A DNA stretch of 64,000 bases. Source: Chryseobacterium sp. GTDB lineage: Bacteria; Bacteroidota; Bacteroidia; Flavobacteriales; Weeksellaceae. Made by a program: the position numbers and the translations under genes. Shown here piece by piece: positions 16,664-27,800 of this stretch. The stretch spans positions 1 through 64,000 of the forward strand of contig JAITUA010000020.1 in NCBI GenBank assembly GCA_031286615.1, in the 5' to 3' direction. Within the stretch, counting starts at the first letter, position 1, and each line of letters begins with the position of its first letter. A model generated the notes under the pieces. That model searched no databases. It was given only the letters and a program-made list of their open reading frames with translations, and was not told where the DNA came from.

Positions 16664-17797
16664 ATGAAAAACAGATTATTTACTATCGCACTTTTATCAT
16701 TTGGTTTGCCGGCATTAGCACAGGTTGGGATTAATACAGGGCAAGCTCAGGCAACTTTTGATATAGTAGGATCACCTTCCAATCCCGGTAAACTTGACGG
16801 CGTGATTGCTCCAAGGCTTACAGGTGTACAATTGAAAGCTAAAAACTATACAACAGCCCAGACAGGAGCCATAGTATATGTTACCTCAGTTGAAGCTACA
16901 CCTTCCGGGCAGACCATTGATGTGGTTTCACCAGGGTATTATTATTTTGATGGTACAAAATGGGGGAGTATAAGTGGGAACTGGCGTACAGTAGGAAATG
17001 CCGGTACAACAGCAACAACGGCGACCTTAGGAACAGATATTGGCAGCGGAAATTACTTAGGAACAAATGACGGTCAGAATTTGGTTTTGGCTACTCAGAA
17101 AAATGTAAAAGGAATATTAGATGCTAATGGAACCCTGCAAGGAGGAAATTCCAATTCCGCAATAGGCCCTTACGCATCATTTACTTGGGGATCAAATAAT
17201 ATTCTTACCAACAGTACCTCTTCAAATATTGCATTGGGAAAAGACAATACTGTATCAGCACAGGGAAATTTTCTCGCTGTTGCAATCGGAATGGGGAATA
17301 CAGCAAATAATGGTGCTAAAGTAATTGGGAATACCAACAATGCTACAGGACCTAATAATTTAGTATTTGGAAACCTTAATACCGTAACAGGACTTACAGG
17401 GCTCACTGTTGGGAACAATCATATCAACAGTGGCGGGATTGCTATCGGAAGCGGAAATACAACATCATTGAACAATATAGCTGTGGGGTCAGCGAATACA
17501 GCCAGTGGTACAGAAGCTTTTGCCATAGGATTTTCGGGTCAGGCAGCAGCAGGGCAGATGGTTTATGCTAACAAACAACACATTTTCTTCAATAAAAACA
17601 ACGGAACAGACACAATATTAGGAATCAATATGACTCCTACTGCAGCTACAGCTACAGGTGCTGCCATTCAGATGAAAGGAATCGCTTCCGGAGCTAATGC
17701 AGGCTGTTCAACCGCTGAGGAGGGTGCCATCCGATATAATACAACCGCCAAAGTACATGAAGGTTGTAATGGGACTAACTGGAAAGCACTTTACTAA
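16664..17797 (+). CDS. Secreted fibre-like protein with YadA-head-type repeats
   Basis: A 377-residue exported protein. The ATG at 16664 is chosen because it begins a clean signal peptide (about 1-19, ALA|Q); a longer frame adds an unlikely His/Lys-rich leader. The mature start is QVGINTGQAQATFDIVG. Residues about 185-315 carry short hydrophobic/Gly/Asn/Ala repeats such as SNIALGKDNTVSAQGN, AIGSGNTTSLNN and AVGSANTASGTEAFAIG, the left-handed beta-roll pattern of trimeric autotransporter heads (YadA/Hia). The C-terminus GAIRYNTTAKVHEGCNGTNW resembles phage tail-fibre ends and has two Cys. There is no YadA membrane anchor and no T9SS tail. Confidence 0.82.
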   Translation: MKNRLFTIALLSFGLPALAQVGINTGQAQATFDIVGSPSNPGKLDGVIAPRLTGVQLKAKNYTTAQTGAIVYVTSVEATPSGQTIDVVSPGYYYFDGTKWGSISGNWRTVGNAGTTATTATLGTDIGSGNYLGTNDGQNLVLATQKNVKGILDANGTLQGGNSNSAIGPYASFTWGSNNILTNSTSSNIALGKDNTVSAQGNFLAVAIGMGNTANNGAKVIGNTNNATGPNNLVFGNLNTVTGLTGLTVGNNHINSGGIAIGSGNTTSLNNIAVGSANTASGTEAFAIGFSGQAAAGQMVYANKQHIFFNKNNGTDTILGINMTPTAATATGAAIQMKGIASGANAGCSTAEEGAIRYNTTAKVHEGCNGTNWKALY

Positions 17798-17833
17798 TTC
17801 AATACAATAAAACACAAACCTTAAAAATAAAAA

Positions 17834-20431
17834 ATGACCAGAAAATTATTCGAAAAGTTAGCTGCAATGCTTATGACACTGATGGTGTCAGTGGCAGTAT
17901 TTGCGCAGCAGGGCTATGAACCGATCCGTGGGATGGGTGTAGAGGCCAAACCTGTCAACAATTCAGGGATCTGCCTGGCATGCTATAACGGAAGCATGAA
18001 TCCGGTGGTGGATGCAAGCCTTGATAACAGCGTAAGCATGGGGAATTTTGCCTCCCTGTTAAGTGGAAACGGAATCTCTGTAAAGAATAAAAATACAACC
18101 TATCCTGCAGGATATATTACCGGATTCAATGTAGATCTTGGAACGAGTTTTATAACTGTTGATCTGTTGAGTTCTTTACGAATCAGTACATATAAAAATG
18201 GTGTTCTTCAGGAAACTACTACCAGCAGTACTCTTTTGTCAGTTCCTGCATTCGGAGGAAGTAAAAACAGGATATTCCTGCATTTTAAAACTTCAAAAGA
18301 ATTTGATGAAGTAAGACTGTATCAAACCAATGTTCTTTCCGTATTCAGTGCTATGAATGTGTATTATGCATTTGCATTTGATCCTGTAAAAGTACCTACA
18401 GAAAATAATGGTATTTGTGATGATATTATTGCGGGAAGCGGTGTAGACGGAAATGTATCCGGAAGCAGCAGTTTCCTGGCTCCGCTTTCTTATGTTCAGA
18501 ATAAAGAAAGAATTGGAGACGGAAATAAAAACTCTTACGGATCAATAGTCCTTCCAATCGGATTGCTGGGATCTTATTCAGTTGGAGTTCTTGACAAAAA
18601 CCAGGTGTATCCTGCGGGTAACAGAACGGGTTTTGTTATTGAACCGGATGATCAGGGGAAACTTTTAAGTGCTGAGTTTTTAAAAAATATAACAATAGAA
18701 ACTTATCTTTACGGCCAGCTTCAGGATTCAAAACAGCTGTCTGACGGAGGAGGTCTGATCAATATAAAAGTATTGGGATTCGGTTCAGGAAAGCAGAAAG
18801 TTACATTAACGACTACTAAACCTTTCAATGAAGTAAGATTAAAAATTACCCAGACAGTAGGATTTAATTTAGGAGCTTTAAAAGTTTATTATGCCTTTGA
18901 AGAGCCTGTTTCTTGCGAATGTGATGATAAAATCCAGACAAGCGGTTCTGCGGTACCTGGAAATTTGGTAACCGGAACTACATGGACATCAGGTCCTGGA
19001 TTTCTTGGTCTTATTTTAGCGAAGATGAACAATCCGGAAGCTATTGTAGATAACAACCCATCTAATTATGCAACAGCTACTGTTCCGGCAGCATCTTTTC
19101 TTAGTATTTTTTCAGCATTTGCAACGGTAAGCAGTAATACTGTGCTTCCTGTCAATACAATGGCTGGTTTTACCGTAGAAAAAGCTGGGAATCTTCTTGG
19201 AGTAAGTGTTCTGGAAAATATCACCGTGACATTGTATAATGGAAATACCTTAACAGATACTTTTACAAGCTCAGGAAGTCTTATCAGTGGAAATTTCTTC
19301 ACAACGAATTCAAATAAATTCTATGTCGGAGGAAAAGCTACAAAGCCCTTTAACCGTATTAAAATTACATTCAACAGCGGAACTGCGGTTCGTATTCCTC
19401 AGAATTATTATATCTATAATGCTTTTGCGAGCAGAGATGATGATAACGATGGGGTTCCAAACTGTTTCGACCGTTGCCCTGGAGGGGATGACAGCATAGA
19501 TAATAACGGAAACGGAATTCCTGACTGTGCAGAAGGATGTACAGAAGTGAATGATAAATCTCCTGCATTGGATACGGATGGAGATGGTATTGTAGATGCT
19601 TGTGATCTGGATTCTGATAACGATGGTATTCTGGATGCTGTGGAAGACTTTGATAAAAATGGAAAATTCCAGGATGATGATAATGAAGGAGATATTTTGT
19701 TAACACCGGTATTGGGAGATTCAGTTCCGAATTATCTGGACCTTGATTCTGATAATGATGGGATCTTAGATTTGTTTGAATCAGGAATTCCAACGTCAGT
19801 AATCAATCAGATTGATACTGATCACAACGGGGTTATTGATGCTAATGTTCCGGTAGGTAAAAACGGTATCGCTGATATTCTGGAAACATCACCTGATTCA
19901 GGAATACTGAAATATGCAGTTAAAAATACAGATGGAGATGATAAACCGGACTTCCTGGATATCACTTCCAATGGTTCAGATCTTGACCTTTATCAGATCG
20001 GAAAAGGAAATCTGGATACTTTAGGAGGTGGATTTATCTCTACAATTAATGATCAGGATAAAGACGGTATTCAGGCTGTTGTAGATACTGATCTTGTGAA
20101 AAGAGGTTCTCCAAACTCTCCGCTTTCACCGTATGCTTCATTACTGAAAAGTGCTTCTAAAACTGCCGCAAAAATCACGGCTACGGAAATTACTGATGCT
20201 GCAAATGATGTAAAAGTATATCCAAACCCGGTAAAAGCAGGAGAAAATCTTAGAATTACATCTGCAGAAGAAGGAGTGTATACTCTGTTCTCAGCACAAG
20301 GACAGGTAGTTAAGACAGATAAATTTAATGCCAATACCGGTATTGATACATCTTCACTTCCTACAGGAGTTTATATCATAAAAATAGAAACTAAATCAAA
20401 AATAAAATCTTATAAGGTTATTGTGAAATAA
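17834..20431 (+). CDS. T9SS-sorted surface protein with thrombospondin-3-type calcium repeats
   Basis: An 865-residue cell-surface protein with signal peptide about 1-24 (VFA|QQ). Three related beta-sandwich-like segments (about 40-185, 195-355, 365-530) each begin with a Cys motif (ICLACYN, ICDDI, CECDDK) and share the VYPAG/YPAGYITGF and KPFNxVRLxI elements. Residues about 533-770 hold Asp-rich thrombospondin type 3 repeats (DDDNDGVPNCFDRCP, DTDGDGIVDACDLDSDNDGILD) expected to bind calcium. The last about 75 residues (VKVYPNPVKAGENL ... GVYIIKI ... YKVIVK) are a T9SS type A sorting domain. A hairpin terminator follows. The ligand is unknown. Confidence 0.88.
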   Translation: MTRKLFEKLAAMLMTLMVSVAVFAQQGYEPIRGMGVEAKPVNNSGICLACYNGSMNPVVDASLDNSVSMGNFASLLSGNGISVKNKNTTYPAGYITGFNVDLGTSFITVDLLSSLRISTYKNGVLQETTTSSTLLSVPAFGGSKNRIFLHFKTSKEFDEVRLYQTNVLSVFSAMNVYYAFAFDPVKVPTENNGICDDIIAGSGVDGNVSGSSSFLAPLSYVQNKERIGDGNKNSYGSIVLPIGLLGSYSVGVLDKNQVYPAGNRTGFVIEPDDQGKLLSAEFLKNITIETYLYGQLQDSKQLSDGGGLINIKVLGFGSGKQKVTLTTTKPFNEVRLKITQTVGFNLGALKVYYAFEEPVSCECDDKIQTSGSAVPGNLVTGTTWTSGPGFLGLILAKMNNPEAIVDNNPSNYATATVPAASFLSIFSAFATVSSNTVLPVNTMAGFTVEKAGNLLGVSVLENITVTLYNGNTLTDTFTSSGSLISGNFFTTNSNKFYVGGKATKPFNRIKITFNSGTAVRIPQNYYIYNAFASRDDDNDGVPNCFDRCPGGDDSIDNNGNGIPDCAEGCTEVNDKSPALDTDGDGIVDACDLDSDNDGILDAVEDFDKNGKFQDDDNEGDILLTPVLGDSVPNYLDLDSDNDGILDLFESGIPTSVINQIDTDHNGVIDANVPVGKNGIADILETSPDSGILKYAVKNTDGDDKPDFLDITSNGSDLDLYQIGKGNLDTLGGGFISTINDQDKDGIQAVVDTDLVKRGSPNSPLSPYASLLKSASKTAAKITATEITDAANDVKVYPNPVKAGENLRITSAEEGVYTLFSAQGQVVKTDKFNANTGIDTSSLPTGVYIIKIETKSKIKSYKVIVK

Positions 20432-20453
20432 TCATAAGATTAGCTTGTGTTGT

Positions 20454-20492
20454 GGAGGGGTTGCTCATATTTGGGCAGCCTCTCCTGTTTTT
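20454..20492 (+). terminator. Terminator between the surface-protein insert and the rpoBC promoter
   Basis: A 13-bp stem (20454-20466 with 20473-20485, three G-U pairs) has a six-base loop and is followed by TGTTTTT. Confidence 0.8.
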
Positions 20493-20517
20493 AAGAGTCT
20501 CAAAATGAGATGATTTA

Positions 20518-20549
20518 TTTGTTATTGTGGATAACTTTTTGTATCTTTG
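20518..20549 (+). promoter_or_regulatory. rpoBC promoter with an embedded DnaA box
   Basis: TTTG (20518-20521), a 20-nt spacer and TATCTTTG (20542-20549) match the Bacteroidota promoter. Inside the spacer, TGTGGATAA (20526-20534) is a perfect DnaA box in reverse orientation (TTATCCACA). A bound protein there would block RNA polymerase. The start site is predicted near 20554. Confidence 0.75.
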
Positions 20550-20873
20550 CCCCTCTTTTGGCGCGAAAAATTGTTTGTAAATTTATAAAATACTGAAAAT
20601 CAACTCTTTCATTGTGAAAACGTGAGAGGGATTTCGTATATGTAGATATTGCGGTAATGCTGCCTCAAAAGTAATAAAAATATTTTGCATTACACTGTGA
20701 AAAGATATACCAGTGTTGCAGTTAGAAAGAGCCAAGTACATAGTTAAAAGAGTCCTAAGGTCTTCTGTGAGCGCCAAAAACACTTTTACCTTTTACTTTT
20801 ATCCTTGTTTCTAGTTCTTTTCTGATATTTTTTAATGAATCAAAATATTTTTTAACCCTTTCTTAAAAGTTTT
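20550..20873 (+). other. Long rpoB leader (about 320 nt), candidate structured RNA
   Basis: No supported reading frame lies between the promoter and the rpoB ATG. Local inverted repeats include GTAATGC (20654-20660) with GCATTAC (20687-20693) and TTCATTGTGAA near 20609. A leader this long before a housekeeping gene in an AT-rich genome hints at attenuation or autoregulation. I do not recognise a known RNA family. Confidence 0.4.
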
Positions 20874-23800
20874 ATGAGTAAAACAAAATCAACAACTCAA
20901 GGAAATCCGAGAATTAATTTCTCATCAGCGAAAGGAAAAATCATCACTCCAGACTTTTTGGATATCCAAATTGAGTCTTTCAGAGAATTTTTCCAGCTTG
21001 ATACACTTCCTGAAGCCAGAAAGACAGAAGCTCTTTACAAGACTTTCCAAGAGAATTTCCCAATTACGGATTCTAGAAACCAATTCGTATTAGAATTCCT
21101 TGACTATCTGGTAGATTCTCCACGTTATTCAATCGATGAGTGTGTGGAAAGAGGACTTACTTATTCAGTTCCTCTAAAAGCTAGACTTAAATTGTATTGT
21201 ACTGACCCGGAACACGAAGATTTCCAAACAGTGGTTCAGGACGTATATTTAGGTCCGGTTCCTTACATGACGCCAAGTGGTTCTTTCATCATCAACGGTG
21301 CTGAGAGAGTTATTGTTACGCAGCTTCACCGTTCACCTGGTGTATTCTTCGGACAAACTTACCACGCGAACGGAACCAAACTTTACTATTCAAGAATTAT
21401 CCCTTTCAAAGGATCTTGGATGGAATTTACAACAGATATCAACAGCGTAATGTACGCGTATATCGACCGTAAGAAAAAATTACCATTAACAACTTTATTA
21501 AGAGCTATCGGATACGAATCTGATAAAGATATCCTTCAGATCTTCGACCTTGCGGAAGAAGTGAAAGTTTCTAAAGCTGCCCTTAAAAAAGTGGAAGGGA
21601 GAACATTGGCTGCGAGAGTATTGAACACTTGGTTCGAAGATTTCGTAGACGAAGATACAGGTGAAGTAGTTTCTATCGAAAGAAACGAGATCATCTTGGA
21701 TAGAGAAACAATCCTTGAAAAAGAACACTTAGATCTTATCCTGGATGCTGGTGTGAAATCAATCCTGATTCACAAAGAAAACAGCAACGAATTCTCTATC
21801 ATCCAGAATACATTACAAAAAGACCCTACTAACTCTGAAAAAGAAGCGGTAGAGTATATTTATCGTCAGTTAAGAAATGCAGATCCACCAGATGAGGAAA
21901 CTGCAAGAGGAATCATTGAAAAATTATTCTTCTCTGAGCAGAGATACTCTTTAGGTGAAGTAGGACGTTACAGATTAAATAAAAAATTAAGTCTAAATAT
22001 CCCAACTACAACTGAAGTTCTTACAAAAGAAGATATTATTGCAATTGTAAGACACTTAATTGAGTTAGTAAACTCGAAAACTGATGTTGATGATATTGAC
22101 CACTTATCAAACAGAAGAATTAAAACTGTTGGTGAGCAATTGGCAGGACAGTTCGGTGTAGGTCTTTCAAGAATTGCAAGAACAATCAAGGAAAGAATGA
22201 ACGTTAGAGATAACGAAATCTTTACTCCACTTGACCTTGTAAATGCTAAGACATTAACATCTGTAATTAACTCATTCTTCGGTACCAACCAGCTTTCTCA
22301 GTTCATGGACCAAACCAACCCGTTATCAGAGATCACTCACAAGAGAAGATTATCTGCACTAGGGCCTGGTGGTTTATCAAGAGAAAGAGCAGGTTTCGAG
22401 GTTCGTGACGTTCACCATACTCACTACGGAAGAATTTGTCCGATTGAAACTCCGGAAGGACCAAACATCGGGTTGATTTCATCTCTAGGGATCTATGCGA
22501 AAATCAACAACCTTGGTTTCATCGAAACTCCATATAGAAAAGTAGAAAGTGGTAAGATTGATCTTAACGCTGACCCTATTTACTTAAATGCAGAAGATGA
22601 AGAAGATAAAGTAATTGCTCAGGCAAACGTTGAATTGAGTGATAACGGAGACTTCTTAACAGACAGAATTATTGCAAGATTGGATGGTGACTATCCGGTA
22701 GTGGAGCCTGCTCAGGTGAACCTTATCGACGTAGCTCCAAACCAGATCTCTGGTATTTCCGCTTCATTGATTCCTTTCTTGGAGCATGATGATGCGAACC
22801 GTGCATTGATGGGATCTAACATGATGCGTCAGGCCGTTCCTCTATTGAAGCCACAGGCTCCAATCGTTGGTACAGGGCTTGAGCAGCAAGTTGCAAGAGA
22901 TTCAAGAATCTTAATTAACGCTGAAGGTACAGGTACTGTAGAGTACGTAGATGCTGACAGAATCGTTATTAAATATGAAAGAAGCGAAGACGAAGATTTA
23001 GTACAATTCGAGTCTGCTACTAAAACATACAAACTTACTAAGTTCAGAAAAACTAACCAGAGTACAACAATTACCCTAAGACCAAACGTAAGAGTAGGTG
23101 ATGTAGTGGAAAAAGGACAAGTACTTTGCGACGGTTATGCTACTGAAAAAGGAGAATTAGCTCTTGGTAGAAACTTAGTGGTAGCGTTCATGCCTTGGAA
23201 AGGGTACAACTTCGAGGATGCAATCGTAATCAACGAAAAAGTTGTACGTGAAGACTGGTTTACTTCAATCCACGTAGATGAGTATTCTCTTGAAGTTCGT
23301 GATACCAAATTAGGTATGGAAGAACTTACAGCAGATATTCCAAACGTATCAGAAGAAGCTACTAAAGATCTTGACGAGAACGGTATGATCAGAATCGGTG
23401 CTGAAGTGAAGCCTGGAGATATCATGATTGGTAAAATTACTCCAAAAGGTGAATCTGACCCGACTCCTGAAGAAAAACTTCTTAGAGCAATCTTCGGTGA
23501 TAAAGCTGGTGATGTAAAAGATGCATCATTAAAAGCTGACTCTTCACTAAGAGGAGTTGTTATCAACAAGAAATTGTTCTCTAGAAACATTAAAGACAAA
23601 AAGAAAAGAACTGAAGAAAAACTTAGACTTGAAGAAATTGAAAACACTTACAAGGCTAAATTTGACGAGTTGAGAAATACTTTAATTGAAAAATTAAATA
23701 CACTGGTAAGCGGTAAAACTTCTCAAGGGGTACAAAATGACCTTGACGAAGAAATCATCGGTAAAGGTGTGAAATTTACTCACAAATTATTAACTTCAGT

Positions 23801-24695
23801 TGAAGATTATGTAAACGTTAGCGGTGCAGACTGGACAGTTGACGCTGATAAAAATGAATTGATCAAACAATTAATTCACAACTACAAAATTAAATATAAC
23901 GACATCCAAGGAGTTAAAAACCGTGAGAAATTTGCAATTTCAATCGGAGATGAGCTTCCGGCAGGTATCATGAAGTTAGCTAAAGTTTACATCGCTAAGA
24001 AACGTAAACTGAATGTAGGAGATAAGATGGCGGGACGTCACGGTAACAAAGGTATCGTTTCAAGAATCGTTCGTGAAGAAGACATGCCGTTCTTAGAAGA
24101 TGGAACACCGGTAGATATCGTATTGAATCCACTAGGGGTACCTTCTCGTATGAACATCGGTCAGATCTATGAAACCGTTCTTGGATGGGCTGGTAGAAAA
24201 CTAGGATTGAAGTTCGCTACACCAATCTTCGATGGAGCAAGTCTTGATCAGATTACTGAGTACACTGAGAAAGCAGGTCTTCCTAAATTCGGTCACACTC
24301 ACCTTTATGATGGTGGTACCGGAGAAAGATTTACTCAGGCTGCGACAGTAGGTATCATTTACATGTTGAAACTAGGACACATGGTTGATGATAAGATGCA
24401 CGCACGTTCTATTGGACCTTACTCATTGATTACTCAGCAGCCGTTAGGAGGTAAAGCTCAGTTCGGAGGTCAGAGATTCGGAGAGATGGAGGTTTGGGCA
24501 CTTGAAGCATTCGGTGCATCCAATATCCTGAGAGAAATCTTGACTGTGAAGTCGGATGACGTGATTGGTAGAGCAAAAACTTATGAAGCAATTGCAAAAG
24601 GTGAATCTATGCCTGAACCAGGTATTCCGGAATCATTCAATGTATTACTTCACGAGTTACAAGGACTTGGACTTGATGTAAGATTGGAGGAGTAA
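20874..24695 (+). CDS. rpoB: DNA-directed RNA polymerase subunit beta
   Basis: The beta subunit of RNA polymerase, 1273 residues, the normal size for Bacteroidota. The rifampicin-binding region reads [17 protein letters not shown] followed by [20 protein letters not shown] and shows the residues usual in sensitive strains. The conserved [24 protein letters not shown], the KGYNFEDAI segment and the C-terminal [21 protein letters not shown] block are present. The start ATG lies just downstream of AT-rich leader sequence without a Shine-Dalgarno site, as usual here. A gap of 112 nt to rpoC contains an inverted repeat. Confidence 0.99.
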   Translation: MSKTKSTTQGNPRINFSSAKGKIITPDFLDIQIESFREFFQLDTLPEARKTEALYKTFQENFPITDSRNQFVLEFLDYLVDSPRYSIDECVERGLTYSVPLKARLKLYCTDPEHEDFQTVVQDVYLGPVPYMTPSGSFIINGAERVIVTQLHRSPGVFFGQTYHANGTKLYYSRIIPFKGSWMEFTTDINSVMYAYIDRKKKLPLTTLLRAIGYESDKDILQIFDLAEEVKVSKAALKKVEGRTLAARVLNTWFEDFVDEDTGEVVSIERNEIILDRETILEKEHLDLILDAGVKSILIHKENSNEFSIIQNTLQKDPTNSEKEAVEYIYRQLRNADPPDEETARGIIEKLFFSEQRYSLGEVGRYRLNKKLSLNIPTTTEVLTKEDIIAIVRHLIELVNSKTDVDDIDHLSNRRIKTVGEQLAGQFGVGLSRIARTIKERMNVRDNEIFTPLDLVNAKTLTSVINSFFGTNQLSQFMDQTNPLSEITHKRRLSALGPGGLSRERAGFEVRDVHHTHYGRICPIETPEGPNIGLISSLGIYAKINNLGFIETPYRKVESGKIDLNADPIYLNAEDEEDKVIAQANVELSDNGDFLTDRIIARLDGDYPVVEPAQVNLIDVAPNQISGISASLIPFLEHDDANRALMGSNMMRQAVPLLKPQAPIVGTGLEQQVARDSRILINAEGTGTVEYVDADRIVIKYERSEDEDLVQFESATKTYKLTKFRKTNQSTTITLRPNVRVGDVVEKGQVLCDGYATEKGELALGRNLVVAFMPWKGYNFEDAIVINEKVVREDWFTSIHVDEYSLEVRDTKLGMEELTADIPNVSEEATKDLDENGMIRIGAEVKPGDIMIGKITPKGESDPTPEEKLLRAIFGDKAGDVKDASLKADSSLRGVVINKKLFSRNIKDKKKRTEEKLRLEEIENTYKAKFDELRNTLIEKLNTLVSGKTSQGVQNDLDEEIIGKGVKFTHKLLTSVEDYVNVSGADWTVDADKNELIKQLIHNYKIKYNDIQGVKNREKFAISIGDELPAGIMKLAKVYIAKKRKLNVGDKMAGRHGNKGIVSRIVREEDMPFLEDGTPVDIVLNPLGVPSRMNIGQIYETVLGWAGRKLGLKFATPIFDGASLDQITEYTEKAGLPKFGHTHLYDGGTGERFTQAATVGIIYMLKLGHMVDDKMHARSIGPYSLITQQPLGGKAQFGGQRFGEMEVWALEAFGASNILREILTVKSDDVIGRAKTYEAIAKGESMPEPGIPESFNVLLHELQGLGLDVRLEE

Positions 24696-24794
24696 ATTAA
24701 AAGATTTAATTATTAAAAAATTAAAACATTAATTAACTCCGAGATGATAAGAATGAAAGTAATTTTTAAATCTTTCAATCTTTAATCTTTTAAT
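24696..24794 (+). repeat. Inverted repeat in the rpoB-rpoC gap
   Basis: ATTAAAAGATT (24696-24706) is matched by AATCTTTTAAT (24784-24794), with further imperfect complementarity inward. It could fold into a long AT-rich stem between the two cistrons, perhaps setting RNA processing or stability. Confidence 0.5.
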
Positions 24795-24807
24795 CAAAAA
24801 TAAAATT

Positions 24808-27800
24808 ATGTCAAATAAAAATAAAACAAGTAGATTTAATAAAATAACCATCGGTTTAGCTTCACCGGAGTCTATTTTACAAGACTCAAGAGGGGAGGTT
24901 TTAAAACCGGAAACTATTAACTACAGAACTCACAAACCTGAAAGAGACGGATTATTCTGTGAGAAAATCTTTGGTCCTGTAAAAGATTACGAATGTGCTT
25001 GTGGTAAATACAAGAGAATTCGTTACAAAGGGATCGTTTGTGACCGTTGTGGTGTAGAAGTTACTGAGAAAAAAGTAAGAAGAGAAAGAATCGGTCATAT
25101 CGGATTGGTTGTTCCTATTGCTCATATCTGGTACTTCCGTTCATTGCCAAACAAAATCGGATACCTTTTAGGAATTCCTTCTAAGAAATTAGATATGATC
25201 ATCTACTACGAAAGATATGTAGTGATTCAGCAGGGTATTGCTAAAAAATTAGATGGTTCTGATTTCGAAAATATGGAATTCCTTACAGAAGAAGAGTACC
25301 TTGATATCATGGAAACTCTTCCTGTAGAAAATCAGTATCTTGATGATTCTGATCCAAACAAATTCATCGCCAGAATGGGTGCTGAAGCTGTAGAAGATCT
25401 ATTAAAAAGAATCGATCTTGATGCATTGTCTTTCGACTTGAGACACAAAGCTCACAACGAAGGTTCTAAACAAAGAAGAACAGAAGCTCTTAAAAGATTG
25501 AACGTTGTAGAAGCATTGAGAGGTGCTAATACAAGAATGATCAACAGACCAGAGTGGATGATCATGCGTGTACTTCCTGTTATCCCACCAGAATTAAGAC
25601 CATTAGTTCCATTGGATGGAGGACGTTTCGCAACTTCTGACTTGAATGACCTTTATAGAAGAGTAATTATCAGAAATAACCGTTTGAAGAGATTATTGGA
25701 GATCAAAGCTCCTGAAGTAATCTTGAGAAACGAGAAGCGTATGCTTCAGGAATCAGTAGATTCATTATTTGATAACACAAGAAAATCTTCTGCAGTAAAA
25801 TCTGAATCAAACAGACCATTGAAATCACTTTCTGATTCATTGAAAGGTAAGCAAGGTCGTTTCCGTCAGAACTTACTAGGGAAAAGGGTAGATTACTCTG
25901 CGCGTTCCGTAATTGTCGTAGGTCCAAACTTACAGCTTCACGAATGTGGTATTCCTAAAGATATGGCAGCTGAACTTTACAAACCGTTTATCATTAGAAA
26001 ACTAATTGAAAGAGGGATTGTAAAAACAGTAAAATCTGCAAAGAGAATTATCGATAGAAAAGAACCGGTAGTTTATGATATCCTTGAAAACGTGATGAAA
26101 GGTCACCCTGTTCTATTGAACAGAGCACCTACGCTTCACAGACTGGGTATCCAGGCTTTCCAACCTAAGATGATCGAAGGTAAGGCAATCCAGCTGCATC
26201 CATTGGTAACAACAGCATTCAACGCCGATTTCGATGGTGACCAGATGGCGGTACACTTACCGTTAGGACCAGAGGCAATCCTTGAAGCTCAGTTATTGAT
26301 GTTAGGTTCTCAGAACATCTTGAACCCTGCAAACGGTTCTCCAATTACAGTACCATCTCAGGACATGGTTCTTGGTCTTTATTTCATGACTAAAGAATTG
26401 AGCTCTACAGAAGATATGAAAGTAAAAGGGGAAGGTCTTGCATTCTATTCTCCTGAGGAAGCGGAAATCGCTTATGCTGAAGGTAGAGTTTCTTTAAATG
26501 CTAAGGTAAGATGTAGACTACCTGTTAAAGAAGACGGAGTAATAGTAACAAGATTGATCGAAACTTCTGTAGGTAGAATTTTATTCAACCAGATTGTACC
26601 TAAGCAGGTAGGATATATCAATGAACTTCTTACTAAGAAATCATTGAGAAACGTTATCGGTAAGATCCTTGCTGATACGGATTTCCCTACAACTGTGAAG
26701 TTCCTTGATGCAATGAAAGACTTAGGGTATTCAAACGCATTCAAAGGAGGTCTTTCTTTCTCACTTGGGGATATCGTAGTTCCTGTTGAGAAAAAACAGA
26801 TGATTGCACAATCAATCGAAACTGTAGACGAAATTAGAGCTAACTATAACATGGGTCTAATTACCGATACAGAACGTTATAACCAGGTAATCGACGTTTG
26901 GACAAATACCAACGCAGGATTAACTGAAATGATCATGAGCAGAATGAAAACTGACCAAGGTGGTTTCAACTCTGTATATATGATGCTTGACTCTGGAGCG
27001 AGGGGTTCTAAAGAACAGATCCGTCAGTTATCAGGGATGAGAGGTTTGATGGCAAAACCGCAGAAAGCCGGTTCTACCGGAGCGGAGATCATCGAAAACC
27101 CGATCCTTGCAAACTTTAAGGAAGGTCTTTCAATTCTAGAGTACTTTATCTCTACTCACGGTGCTCGTAAGGGTCTTGCGGATACCGCTCTTAAGACAGC
27201 CGATGCTGGTTACTTAACGAGAAGATTGGTAGACGTTGCACAGGACGTTATCGTTACAGAAGATGACTGTGGAACTTTAAGAGGTACAGAAGTTACTGCA
27301 CTTAAGAAAAATGACGAGATCGTTGAAAGAATCTCTGAAAGAATCTTAGGTAGAGTATCTCTACATAATATTTACGATCCTGAAACTGACGAGCTTATTG
27401 CAAGCGCAGATCAGGTGATCATTGAATCATTGGCGAAGAGAATCGAAGAAGCTGGATTAGAAGCTGTTGAGGTTCGTTCACCATTAACTTGTGAAGCTAA
27501 GAAAGGTATCTGTGCTAAATGTTACGGTAGAAACTTAGCAACAGGTAAAGTGATCCACATGGGTGAAGCGGTAGGTGTAATTGCAGCACAGTCAATTGGG
27601 GAGCCAGGAACTCAGCTTACGTTGAGAACCTTCCACCAAGGGGGTACTGCAGGAAACGTATCAGAAAACCCATCTATCGTTGCAAGAAGAGATGGTATCG
27701 TTGAAATGGATGAAGTAAGAACTATTACTTCTGAAGATGAAAACGGTAACACTGCTGAGGTTGTAGTTTCCCGTTCAACAGAATTCAGATTAGTTGCTGA

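Noticed and set aside
23135..23647. A 170-codon minus-strand frame inside rpoB
   Set aside because: Antisense to a highly conserved gene and Ser/Leu-rich in the way typical of reverse-complement shadows; no independent evidence.
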